Shown here one piece after another: positions 35,774 to 63,119 of a DNA stretch of 64,000 nt. The position numbers and the translations under genes are program-made. The DNA is from Paracentrotus lividus (lineage: Eukaryota > Echinodermata > Echinoidea > Camarodonta > Echinidae), in the NCBI GenBank assembly GCA_940671915.1, contig CALNVZ010001721.1, forward strand, positions 43,426,644 to 43,490,643, written 5' to 3'. Position 1 is the stretch's first letter; the number at the start of each line of letters is the position of its first letter. The notes below the pieces were generated by a model. The model did not search any database and was not told the DNA's origin. It saw nothing but the letters and a program-made list of their open reading frames with translations.

Positions 35774-36509
35774 GACGTGCTTTATGGATCACGTTTTGTA
35801 ATTACAGTAAATGGATAACCAGTATTGATGGTATTATTTTGTAATATTGTGCAATCATTTTGTGAAAAATGTCGTTTAGCATTAATACAGCTATAATCAT
35901 TCCAATTGAGATTTATGTTTTGTTTGTGTGTTCGTATGAATTGAAGATTGGAATAATGATGCTATGAACTAAAAGGGTTAAAATGAAATGAAAATGAGAA
36001 TAATTAAATCATAAAGTATATTACAGATACTATAATGTATATAATGTTTAATGTAGTATACTTTCAATTATGAATTTTGCAAATATATTGAACTATATTC
36101 TTTTGAAATTCTACCTTTTCTATAAAGAATAAAGTTACTAATTGCTAAAAGTATACACGTTAATACTTAGTCGGTGTCTTCATTTTAGTGTTAATGCATA
36201 TGCGGTCCAGACGTGTTTCTATGTAATAACAGATTCAGCGTTCCGTTGTGTAGTTAAGATTTGTTTTGTTCTTTGTCCCCCCAATGACATGTCAAGACTC
36301 AACGTAATCTTGTACATTTCAAACATTTATATAAATGGAGTATATGTTGACATATCGGCGAGCCCCTCTTTAATCCCGTTTTAGGCGCCCTTTGTTTCTA
36401 AATCGTTTGGGGCTTAACAACCCTCCCCCCCCCCCCACCTCCTCCCAAAAAGAAACATCCTGCTCGCAAGATTAGCTTTTAGGATATTTCGTTTCGCTAT
36501 GATATAATT

Positions 36510-36677
36510 CAGGGGCCGCGGAGCTAGGGGTTCAGCCCTCCCCCCCCTCCCACTTTTGTCAGCAAACGTGTACAAAAACGCAAAAATGACCATACACTTG
36601 TGATTTTTAGCCTGTTCAGCAACCCCCCTCACTTTCGGCTCAGCCCCTCCACTTTCAAAAACGCTCCGCGGCCCCTG
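36510..36677. mobile_element. CAGGGGCCGCGGAGC MITE
   Basis: CAGGGGCCGCGGAGC at the left is mirrored by GCTCCGCGGCCCCTG at the right (168 bp). TAATT adjoins both ends. hAT-like terminus. A related half copy lies at 45290-45400. Confidence 0.85.
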
Positions 36678-36936
36678 TAATTATGTGTAATAATCATATT
36701 AGGAGGTTTGGTTTTGAGAGGAGCTTTTTATATGGCTTGTACTGAGGATTAATCAGAGATTGCATCTGAAAATTAATCAAATTCTTTGCCAAGTTTACGG
36801 ATGCCGCCATCTTGTGGCAGTATTATGTGTACTGTCAAAGCTTATGAGTTATACCTGGATCAGGCACCCCGCCAATCCTACTTTAAATCGAACGACAGAC
36901 TACTGTCTTGTCATTTACGGTTTTGTAATTCTCGTT

Positions 36937-37250
36937 TTAACCCTAATCATCACCATCATTATAATCATCGTCGTCGTCATTATCAAAATCTTCGTTATCC
37001 TCATCACCATGATCATCATCCACACCACGAGATTTTCATCACAATCATCATCATCATCACCATCATCATCGTCATCATCACCATCATCATCGTCGTCATC
37101 ATAATCATCATCATCCTCATCATCACCACCGTCATCATCATCACCACCATCATAATTACCGTCACCATCCTCATCACCGTCATTATTGGCATCACCTTTA
37201 TCCTCATCCCTTCATCCCCGGTCATCGTTATCATAATCGTCAAAATCGAG
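36937..37250. repeat. (ATC)n degenerate microsatellite
   Basis: Interrupted ATC/CAT/GTC trinucleotides over about 300 bp, giving spurious His- or Ile-rich frames. Confidence 0.85.
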
Positions 37251-37259
37251 CTGTTTTAA

Positions 37260-38180
37260 TAATCAGATGAATAATTAAATCGGGGAGATACAACCCCCCC
37301 CCCCGACTGGTGGAATTGCATTGTGGTTTCAAGTATGGGACCAAACGAGGATATTAGTAACAGTTGTGCATTGTAATCAGTGTAGCGGCTAACACTGTAA
37401 TGAAGAAATTGGAACACCAAAAATGGTTGGCACATTGCTGTGTATGCCAATTAATAGGTGTATAATAAAAAAATTTGGACCCTAAAGTTTGGATGTACGT
37501 CAAAAATAGGGGCTGCACCCCCCCCCCCCCCCCACACACACACACACACATCCACCATTACATCAGCGAAACGGAACCATTCTTAACTTCACACTAACAT
37601 TGACCTTTGAAATAATCTTTACAAATTCTCTCTTCGATGTGTGCGCATCAATTTCTCTTTTATATATTTTTTTTCTCTATCACGTTTAGCAAAGTATACT
37701 TTATTACGCATATTTCTTTTGCTTTTTGCTGTCATTCTAATCTAATTCTCTGTTATTCAGCCTTGTAGTGAGTGCCATGGTCCATGAAATTATTCATATT
37801 TGCACAAACACTGCCTCAGACATGTCTGATGCATCCAAATGATATTAGGTACACAATACCATAAGGCAAATATATGGCCTAATTGTACATCATCAGTCTC
37901 AAAGATATAAAAAGCCTTATGACATACACATGGATAACATTTTCTCTCTCTCTTTTTTTTTATTTATTTTTTTTATAGATAATGAATGACCATATTACAT
38001 ATAAAGCTCAACACACTTCATGGGACATAAACCTTCGACACAGAATAATCATAACAAGATAAAGACATGAAACTAATTTAAATCAAATTTACTTTCCGCA
38101 ACCAAAGCAGGACATTTTTCTTTAAACGGTTGCATTTTCCATCCTTGGGAGACATATTCTGACCTGATAATTTCAAGCTG
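37260..38180. other. Intergenic sequence
   Basis: C-runs at about 37296 and 37519, a short CA run near 37534, otherwise AT-rich. No gene. Confidence 0.6.
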
Positions 38181-38184
38181 GACT

Positions 38185-38700
38185 AACATACACTGAAAAC
38201 CTAAACGGGTAGACCGACTAGCTTTAAAGCTAGACGTAGTGATGCCCAGACTGACTAGCTTTAAAGCTAGTCGGTCACGACGGACTAGCTTTCCTTTAAC
38301 ACAACCCGGTTATTACGGACTAGCTTTAAAACTCGTCCGTCTCTACGGACCAGCTTGAAAGCTAGTCCGTCAAGTTAGTCCGTCAAGACGGACTAGTTTT
38401 AATGCTCGTCGGTCACGACGGACTAGATTTCCAAAAAGCTAGTCCGTCATGACAGACTAGCTTTAAAGCTAGTCGGTCACGACAGACTAATTTTAAAGCT
38501 CGTCTGTCGTGACCGACTAGTTTGACGGACTAGCATAAAAGCTAGTCGTATAGTGATGCCCAGACTGACGAGCTTTTGAGCAGGACTAGCTTTACAGCTA
38601 GTCGGTCATGATGTAAAAGCTAGTCCGTCGCGCTTTTCTGCCGCGATGTTCTTGCTGCTGTCTTGACAGACTAGCATGACGGACGAGGTTAAAATGGCTT
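38185..38700. repeat. Hairpin array 1: GACTAGCTTTAAAGCTAGTC units
   Basis: Starts with TACACTGAAAACCTAAACGG, then about a dozen variants of the near-palindromic unit ACTAGCTTTAAAGCTAGT separated by CGGTCACGACGG-type spacers, to about 38690. Confidence 0.85.
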
Positions 38701-39340
38701 TACCAGCTTGTCAGAGACATCAAATCTGAAATGTTAGAAGACATTTTAACGATACGATATAAAAAAATGCATTTTGTAACAAGAATGCGAGCAAAAAACA
38801 TTTTATTATGATGATATAAATCAGAAGACATGAATTAATACAAGAGGCACAATTAGTTAACATTATGGCAATTATCAAATAATGGTGGCAAGGGGCCCAG
38901 GGGTCGCCGCTAAGGCTTGCATTATCAGTACTTTTTGTTGTAGGCCTACCTGCTTTTGCATTTTCGGCCTAAAAAGAAAAGTGGCGCCTATATTTAATAT
39001 TAGAATTAAATTTCGATTTTCATAATTTAATGTGATTTTTATTATCTTTGTAAATACACACAATTTATAAATTGATTTGGCAAGACATAATTTTTCGCGT
39101 TGGTGATTATAGCATTAATCTATGTGAAAAAATAACGCTATCTGTGAACTGAAACATAAGGAATTAAAAAAGAGTACTCACACAGTCATGTCACTCGAAG
39201 GAGATCGCCATTATAATTAAAATCTTAAGCTTTACGGGGTATAACGTGTCTGCGTGTCTGTACAGTTTGCTCATTAAATGGAATTCACATACAAATAATG
39301 CAACTAATAGTGATGTCCTTTATGCAATGCGCATGTTATT
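38701..39340. other. Intergenic AT-rich sequence
   Basis: No feature recognised. Confidence 0.5.
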
Positions 39341-39349
39341 CAATCAATT

Positions 39350-40500
39350 GTACCACCTTCTATTCACTGCTGTTGCTAAGCAGGGCATTCACCAGCAATC
39401 TTTAAGAATAGACGGTTCATGGGTTCTATAGTAACGAAGTATTCAATTAGCCTGTAATTAAAGAATGGAACAATATTTCTAACCTATACTCGTGAATGGC
39501 ATACTTTTCATGATTGATGTTACGCGTCGGCAATGGTAAGCTCTCAGATTGTCAAGCCAAAGCAACCTTTGTTTGAGAATGTTGATTGTATCCAACTTAT
39601 ATTCGCTGTTGTTGCTAAGCCGGGCATTCACCAGCTATCGGTAAGAAAATACCGGGTTCTTGAGTTATATTAGGGTTGGGCGAATCTCAACTTTTTTTTT
39701 CAAACGAGTTGTTTCTATTGTAAAATTCGATGTAGAATCTGAAAATGACAATTATTTTTGCGTACGATGACGTCTTACGTCGCTAAAGTGCAAAAAACCA
39801 AAATGGCCGCCGAAATGGCGTATTTTGCCCAATTATCACACTTTTTATAGGTATAAACCACCTTTATTACGTTTTTATATGGATTTTGGGTGTCAGGGAA
39901 CCCAACATGATTAATCCAACATGAGTAATCCTACCTAAGTTGACTATTACATGTATTAGTGTAGCTTGGTAGTTAGTTTCAGTCAATATCGAGCAAAAAT
40001 CACCTCATATCGAAATCACTAAATAACACCTGTAACACATACTAGGTACATTAGGTCATGATAAAATTGTCAGATATTAGCTTTTAGACCATCAAAATCC
40101 ATAAAGAAACGAAATAAAACCGGTTTATACCTATAAAGTATGTGATGAATGGGCAAAATACACTATTTCGGATTTTTGCACTTTAGCGACGTCAGACATC
40201 ATCGTACACAAAACTAATTGTCATTTTTGGATTCTACATCAAATTTGACTATAGAAACAACTTGTTTGAAATAACTTCTCAGAAAAAAAGTAATTATTTG
40301 CCCAACCCTAGTTATATAGTATTAAACAAGGTATTCAATTAGCCTGTAATTGAAGAATGGAGAACAATATTTGAAATCTACCAGTACTCGTGAATTGCAT
40401 ACTTGTCATAATAGATGTTATGTCTCGTAAGCTTTCAGATTATCAAGCCAAAACAACCTTTGTTTCAGAATGTATCAACTTGATTATGCTCGAGAACAGA
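39350..40500. repeat. Tandem duplication (unit about 245 bp), second copy split by a hAT-like element
   Basis: TGTTGCTAAGC.GGGCATTCACCAGC, TATTCAATTAGCCTGTAATT, CTCGTGAAT and CAACCTTTGTTT occur in order in both copies (about 39358-39595 and 39596-40475). Copy 2 is interrupted by 39671-40309. Confidence 0.8.
39671..40309. mobile_element. hAT-type foldback MITE with 8-bp target duplication
   Basis: Ends TAGGGTTGGGCGAAT and ATTTGCCCAACCCT. The 8-bp AGTTATAT stands immediately outside both ends (39663-39670, 40310-40317), the hAT hallmark. Inverted inner blocks include TTTGCACTTTAGCGACGT and its complement. Confidence 0.93.
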
Positions 40501-40541
40501 ATAAATAGAGATGGTACATTGAAACGACATTGCAACTATTT

Positions 40542-40857
40542 GTATCAAAAGCTAGTCAGTCATTTTAATGGGTAAACTGTCCTACCTACACTGAAAACCT
40601 AACCTCGTCCGCCAATGGACCGACTAGCTTTAAAGGTAGTCGGTCAAGACGGACTAGTTTTAAAGCTAGTCTGTCATGTTAGTCTGTCGAGACGGACTAG
40701 CATACAACCGAATCAACATATCTCAACTTGACGGACGAGCTTTAAAGCTCGTCCGTCAAGCTTGATGCTAGTCCGTCGACGGGACCGACTAGGTCCAAAA
40801 AAAAAGGAGGTAGGTAGGACAGTTTACCCATTCAAATGACTGACTAGCTTTTGATAT
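40542..40857. repeat. Foldback element carrying hairpin array 2
   Basis: The outer arms ATCAAAAGCTAGTCAGTCAT and GGGTAAACTGTCCTACCTA are inverted at 40809-40857. The interior begins TACACTGAAAACCTAACC and holds GACTAGCTTTAAAG.TAGTC and GACGGACGAGCTTTAAAGCT units like array 1. Confidence 0.85.
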
Positions 40858-41049
40858 AAATGATCACAATTATCAACCAACCATTGCGACAAGGAAATGC
40901 TTAACTTCCAAATAATATGGATCTGTCTATATTCTTATCGATTGATGTATTCACAAAGTCTCTTCATGAAATGTAATATATAAAAACAAGAAAGCATGCC
41001 TCCTTTCCGTAAGGCTCCAATTTGAGGCAAGAATAAGAAAATGAAAGTA

Positions 41050-41281
41050 AAATACCTTAAACATTCGGCTTAAACGAAAATTTCTGAATCCTGTTCAATC
41101 CAAAAGGGATCGTTTTGGTCCTTCCTTGAAGGGACACTCGTTCCATTTCTACTGTGTGTACAGATTTAATCCAGGTTGGAGGAGAAGCGATATAGATAAG
41201 ATGCTTTGCCGAAGGACATGAGTAATGTGTCGGGGATCGAACCCACGACTTCTTCATCCAAAGTCAAATGATTAGACGACT
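41050..41281 (-). mobile_element. tRNA-derived SINE
   Basis: On the minus strand, a tRNA-like head with GAAGTCGTGGGTTCGATCCC (B box at 41233-41243) is followed by ATGTCCTTCGGCAAAGCATC, a body segment like those in many metazoan SINEs. The tail fades near 41050. Subfamily not named. Confidence 0.7.
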
Positions 41282-41479
41282 AAAATATATTTACGTTTAG
41301 TGCTTCAAATCAATATCTGGGCATATTATTTATCGAAATATGCCAAAATGAATTGTTGTTGACCAGGGCATAATTCACTTGTTGATTACATACAAAATGA
41401 TATATGATCCAATCTCGCAAATAGTCCTTATAAAAAACTTTACACTATAACATGTTTAAGAAAAAATAAATCTTTCGTT

Positions 41480-41850
41480 GAGCACCATTACTTGGACCCA
41501 ATAGTGGCACCCTAATGGCACCATTAATGAACTTTAAATGGAGGACACCCCAGAATCGTTGGCTTGCTGGTGAACATGCAGCCTTTCATCTCCAGAAAGG
41601 TGCTAATGGGCACCCCACACTCTAAGAAAAAAAGGTTCCATTGAGCACCCTTTTTTGCCACAATAGCATTACCCTTTTGGGTGCCCATTAACACGTCTAG
41701 GGTGCTCACCAGCACACTAAAATGCTTAAGGTGCTTGTGCGCACCCTTTTTTGTACTACTTGTAGGGTGCCGCTATTGTGGCAAACAGGGTGCTAAATTG
41801 AGCCTTTTCTTCTTAGAGTGCATTAGGGTACAAATATTGTGGCAAATCGA
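41480..41850. mobile_element. Nested CACTCTAAGAAAAAA MITE in a related GTGCTC/GAGCAC repeat
   Basis: Inner element 41619-41820: CACTCTAAGAAAAAAAGGTT mirrored by AGCCTTTTCTTCTTAGAGTG. Both it and the flanking outer sequence are made of GAGCACCC / GGGTGC and TGTGGCAAA motifs, suggesting insertion into a sister copy. Confidence 0.75.
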
Positions 41851-42907
41851 GCACCCTTAAGATGGTAATTAGAACTATTTTTAATTATTATTCTTAAATT
41901 GTGTGGACTCTTATTACGTTATAACCTGTTCGAAAATACTTTTCTTTTTTTTTAAATCTTTATTTGTCTTCTTTTTTTTTCCTCCAAACTCAAGGAACTT
42001 CATTACCCGAGAGCACGTAATTCATGCTTGGACGATGCTGAATAATGACACCACATTTCATGGACAGAACAATCTCACGGTTTACTCCAAATATGAATAT
42101 TTACCAATTGCCCAAAGTGAAACGTAATTTGAATTATAATTCAATATATACCTTCTTCATCAAATATCTCTTTGTTTTCTACGTATTCAAATGAGTTTGA
42201 TATAGAACTGTAAATATTTGGTGTCCTTTACGCCTATGGTCAGGGTAAAAATTTGAATTATTTCACTTGAAATTTATTTGTTTCAAATTGTAATCGATGA
42301 CATGGCAGTTTTAACTCCAGTTTATATCCACATACTTTAATCTGAATGCAACAATAAATTAGCCTTTAAAAATTGTCAAATGATATATATATTTTTCTTT
42401 TTATATATCAATATCTTGACTGTATTAGAAAACATAACAAATGTACATGTACATGTGATACCTTTCACACAAACATCCTTCGTAGAATTTGAATAAAGGC
42501 TTAGCCATGTTTAAATATCCTTTCAAACATATAAGAAGGCGAATAATTTAAATCATTCACAAAAACATACCACTCAAAATTTGATTAAAGTCTTACACAT
42601 GTTTGAATTTCACTTAATCTAGTATTATTTACTCCTATTCATATATGTTCTGGCACGTGATTGGGCATTTTAGGTAAACTGTAGTCACACCCGTTCATGA
42701 TTGTTTTCTTCAAGTTTTTTCCTACCACTTTTTTCCCTTACTTTGTTATACTCTAGACAGCCCCTCTTTCCCTAACACCACCCTTTCTTGTGAGTGTGAC
42801 CCTATCCCTTCACTTATCCCTAATTCTAATGATAGTTACAGAATAAACGTTTAAAAACAACTAGGGCCTATAACGAAAACAAGCCAAACAAAACAAAAAC
42901 AAAAGAA
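41851..42907. other. Intergenic AT-rich sequence
   Basis: No gene or repeat boundary recognised. Confidence 0.5.
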
Positions 42908-43161
42908 GGTCCGGTGGGGTGTACCACAAAGACTTACGATTGATAAAAACTTACGATTGATTTTTTTTTCTTGGTAGCCTAATCATGGACAGGATGCTCC
43001 AAAGTTGATCATCTTAATCCTAACTCTAGCCCTAACCCTACTCTTAATCATATCCAAATCCTAATCTATGACTGTATCTGGTTTCCAAATGAGGCTACCG
43101 AGAAAAAATCAATCGTAACTTTCAATCAATCGTAAGTCTTTGTGTTACAGGGCACAGGACT
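42908..43161. mobile_element. TIR element with TTACGATTGAT motifs
   Basis: CCACAAAGACTTACGATTGA at the left is mirrored by TCAATCGTAAGTCTTTGTG at the right; TTGGTAGCC / GGCTACC inside. Its right end runs into a minus-strand GGTTCGAGTCC B-box-like sequence (about 43161-43172), so it could be a SINE body. Confidence 0.6.
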
Positions 43162-43339
43162 CGAACCTGTCGCTAGTGATTGACCTGTGAAGCCGAGTCG
43201 ACACCATATCGTACGCATGCGCCTGATAAAAAAAAGTTGTAGGAATAAAAATGTAGTTGCCTGGAGGATGGAAGATGCGTTTGGTGGCATCCTAGTCCTG
43301 CGATGTCTTGCGTTTCGACATGCGTCTGTTGAGAGCCAG

Positions 43340-43445
43340 AAAGGCGTTATTGTATCTTAAAGATGTTCTGTTGAGAACCAGAAGGGGGCTATTGCTGTAT
43401 GAAGTCAGTAGTAATAGTGCCCTTCTGGTTCTCAGCCGACGCTTA
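43340..43445. repeat. Short hairpin (TTCTGGTTCTCA arms)
   Basis: GTTGAGAACCAGAAGGGGGC is inverted as GCCCTTCTGGTTCTCAG; CAATAGCC-type bases pair inside. Confidence 0.65.
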
Positions 43446-43568
43446 GTTGTTTGACCACCTTGCCCTGAGTTAGAAAAAAAACACACACACACTCACACAC
43501 ACACACACATACACACACACAAACACAAACAAAAACAAAGCAAAAACATTTGAACCTATTCCAACGAA

Positions 43569-43570
<2 letters not shown>

Positions 43571-43610
<40 letters not shown>
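43571..43610. repeat. Poly-T run (40 T)
   Basis: Uninterrupted 40-base homopolymer beside a CA microsatellite (43481-43530). Confidence 0.95.
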
Positions 43611-43613
<3 letters not shown>

Positions 43614-44066
43614 GAAATCAGAAGCAGGCCAGACGCAATATAGACGCACCACCGAACCTTATCCTTAGATATCATCTCCTGGTCATTATCATAGACAAAT
43701 ACAAAATAGTTTTTAAAGTTTCTATCATTTCCAAAGTCCCCGTAATTTTCAGTGACATAACACCCACCCACCCACCCCCTGTTCCCGGTGTTTGCTAGGT
43801 ATGATGCGTTATGCTTGAATTCATAGAATGTTGTGATGGAACATATTTTTTGTACGATTCGAAGTTATGACGCAGTCTTTTTTATGATTGAATATGAACT
43901 CATACTTTAAGATGAAAGATTATTAATAATAATGATAATAAAAACTGGAGCTGAAATATATAATCTATTGTTCAGAGATGCTCTTTCAAAAGATATTTGT
44001 CCAATGATATTGGTGAATTTCGGGGCGCGCCCTTCAGATGATAGTGCTAAATCCAGGATTCCTATA

Positions 44067-44597
44067 CAGTGCGTATCGAAAAAAAAGGGAATCAATTAAA
44101 TCCATTTTTAGAGGAGACTGAGTCCCTGTTTATCAATTTTGGCAAATTATGTGTATCGTATAATTGCAGACCTATGCAATGATACCTATCTTGAATTATG
44201 GATGTAAATCGAGTAAATTGCAAATGAATGATGTACAAAATCATTAATTTTTTTTATTTATTTATTTTTTTTTGTGCAAGTTTTTGTTCAAAGGGTGAAA
44301 GACTGAGTAAATTTTTCACTGGTGAAACATATCATCGCACGCAATCATCATTCTTGCTTCATTTTCTTAAAACTTGCAACAACAACAAAAAAAAAAGATT
44401 CTGTACCTGTCACCTTCATATCGTTTAAGTAATTTATTCGATTAAACGTTATATCTATGATTTTTAAAAGGGTATCATTGCAAAGGTGAAGAGTTTGTCG
44501 TCAAGGACACGTTTAACTAAAATAGCCAAAGTAAATAAGCTTGGAGTATGGCCCCTTTAAAAATGGATAGGCCTTAACCTTTTTTTTATACGCACTG
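44067..44597. mobile_element. Mariner-like MITE upstream of the EAAT-like gene, TA duplication
   Basis: CAGTGCGTATCGAAAAAAAA at 44067 is mirrored by TTTTTTTATACGCACTG ending at 44597; TA on both sides. Non-coding; ends 327 nt before the EAAT-like ATG, so it lies in the likely promoter region. Confidence 0.85.
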
Positions 44598-44599
44598 TA

Positions 44600-44924
44600 G
44601 TATTAATGTGTGCGCGCCGAGATCAGCTCTTTCGCTCTCACAACAGTTGATCGCGCTCTCGTCAACACAACTCGAGTTAGGGCTCTCAGATCTCGACGCA
44701 CTGCTGGGGAAAAGTTAGTTTGTGCAAACCTTTTTTTCTTTGACCAATCATACTCAGATTGACTGTCACAATCTCTAGTTTTGGTGGATACCATTAGAGA
44801 GAGAGAGAGAGCGCGCACTGCTTCATTTTTTTGAAGTTCTGATGTTGGAAGTTAAAAGGAAGAATTTAAAATCAACCAACGGGTGATATTTTCTAGCTTG
44901 TTACACGGGCGTCAAAACAGCAAA
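44600..44924 (+). promoter_or_regulatory. Likely 5' UTR and proximal promoter region of the EAAT-like gene
   Basis: Relatively GC-rich with GAGAGAGAGAGAG at about 44795 and a GCGCGC step. No TATA box is evident. Inferred from position only. Confidence 0.35.
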
Positions 44925-61618
<16,694 letters not shown>

Positions 61619-61645
<27 letters not shown>

Positions 61646-61776
61646 TATACAAGTTTACCAAACCTGATTTGACCGCATTGATGAGGAACGAGCCCTGGTC
61701 AATGGTTACGATGATGAGAAGAAAGTCCCCTCGGCACGATCGATGGGAACCTCTCTGGAGACGACACACGTTGTAA
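61619..61776 (+). other. Displaced C-terminal reading frame of the EAAT-like gene
   Basis: The frame from 61621 reads GDSFGCGIIYKFTKPDL and stays open to TAA at 61774-61776. GD(S/A)FG is the conserved end of TM8, and its Asp is a Na+ ligand in the family (GltPh Asp405). The conservation implies that this was, or still is, the true C-terminus. Confidence 0.65.
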
Positions 61777-63100
61777 ACGGTCATCGACATCGGAATCAAC
61801 CACGACATTCGATTTAAAGTACACGTCTATATCAACAAGGGTTTTTTTTCGAATAATTTGATCGTCGGGTAAACTTTTTTTTGTAATCAACTCTTGTCGA
61901 ATTAAAGGAGATGTCCTATAGGCCGCACAAATGAAATTGAATGGAGCTATGTTTGCAGTAAATGTGAAATATTTGGGTAACATTTTTACAATAAGCAATA
62001 TATAAAGTATTCAAGTATTGGCAGATTGAAACATTATCTTACCCTACAGTCCAAAGAGAGATTTCAATAAGTTTTCACGAAGTTTAACATGTTCGTTTAA
62101 AAATCAATTGAATTAAATTAATTTTAGTTTTATTTTGGAGAAAGCTATAGTTTTTAAAATCAAATTCAAGAGTTGTAAAGAGTCTATAAAAGCTGCATGT
62201 TTAAGTAGAATATTGCAGCCATAAATTGATGTTAAATGAAAATAAATGAAGGTTATTACATGTATATGGAATATTATTTTCTCAAATATTAGTATCGCAT
62301 AAAATATTAATTATTTTATATATCACATAGTATTTCAAAATCAAATGTATCAGGAGTTGGTCAAGCGATAACGCTCATTGTCAAACTCTCTGAATCAGCC
62401 TACAAACTGACATGGAGCGAACCTAAGTTTCGAAACTCCGTCAGATCTCTCGGATGGTGACGTTAAAGGTCGGTCCCAGACGTTAAAAATTATATCTGAT
62501 TGATACACGTCTGTCAAAACCCAGTACTCTGCCTCCCCCTCCATTATTATCATAATTATGAGAGTTTCAAAACAAATCGTCACAAGTAATCAAACCTGCT
62601 CTATCTGCATAACAATGATTTGATGTTTCGAGGGGTGATCCTTTAATTGATTTATTTATTTTTTTTTTTTTTATATATCTTGCATATATACTCAGATAAG
62701 AGGCTTCAATTGTTTTAAAATGAATCAGGAAGATTTTATATTTTTATTCATGACTTTGTATATACACATTATAGATATGTAATGAAAGATGTTCAACAAG
62801 TAAATATCTTTACTCAGAATATTTACTATAATCAAGTTTAAAATCATTTGAAAAAAAAAATTGATATAAGCTATAGTACCTATATTGGTGTCTTTGTAAT
62901 TATTCTTAATCTTGGAGGGATAACTCTCTTTTCATTGTCATTGTATATTGTACACCATAGGTCTTCATCATATATGTGTTATCATAATAATCATCTAAAT
63001 ATATAATTTCTTCAGAATATATGTGTATATTTGCTATATTGCTCATTTAACCTAAATACATTTATCTTGGATCTAGGTTTGAGATATGTATAGTTTTTAT
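61646..63100 (+). other. 3' UTR and downstream flank of the EAAT-like gene
   Basis: AT-rich, with the displaced frame to 61776, AATAAA at 62241 and a T-run near 62660. No other gene. Confidence 0.6.
62241..62246 (+). terminator. Candidate polyadenylation signal AATAAA, EAAT-like gene
   Basis: Canonical hexamer 596 nt after the TAA at 61643-61645, in AT-rich 3' sequence with no competing feature. Position only. Confidence 0.4.
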
Positions 63101-63119
63101 TTTTTTTTTTGGCAAATTA

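Noticed and set aside
36786-37259. 157-codon open frame with a His-rich middle
   Set aside because: Mostly the ATC microsatellite; overlapping frames are equally open.
38185-38700. CRISPR-like array
   Set aside because: Repeats are self-complementary and variable, the spacers are not unique sequences of constant length, and the genome is eukaryotic.
44883-44924. Upstream extension of the EAAT-like protein (IFSSLLHGRQNSK)
   Set aside because: No ATG begins it; the ATG at 44925 has good context and fits family N-termini.
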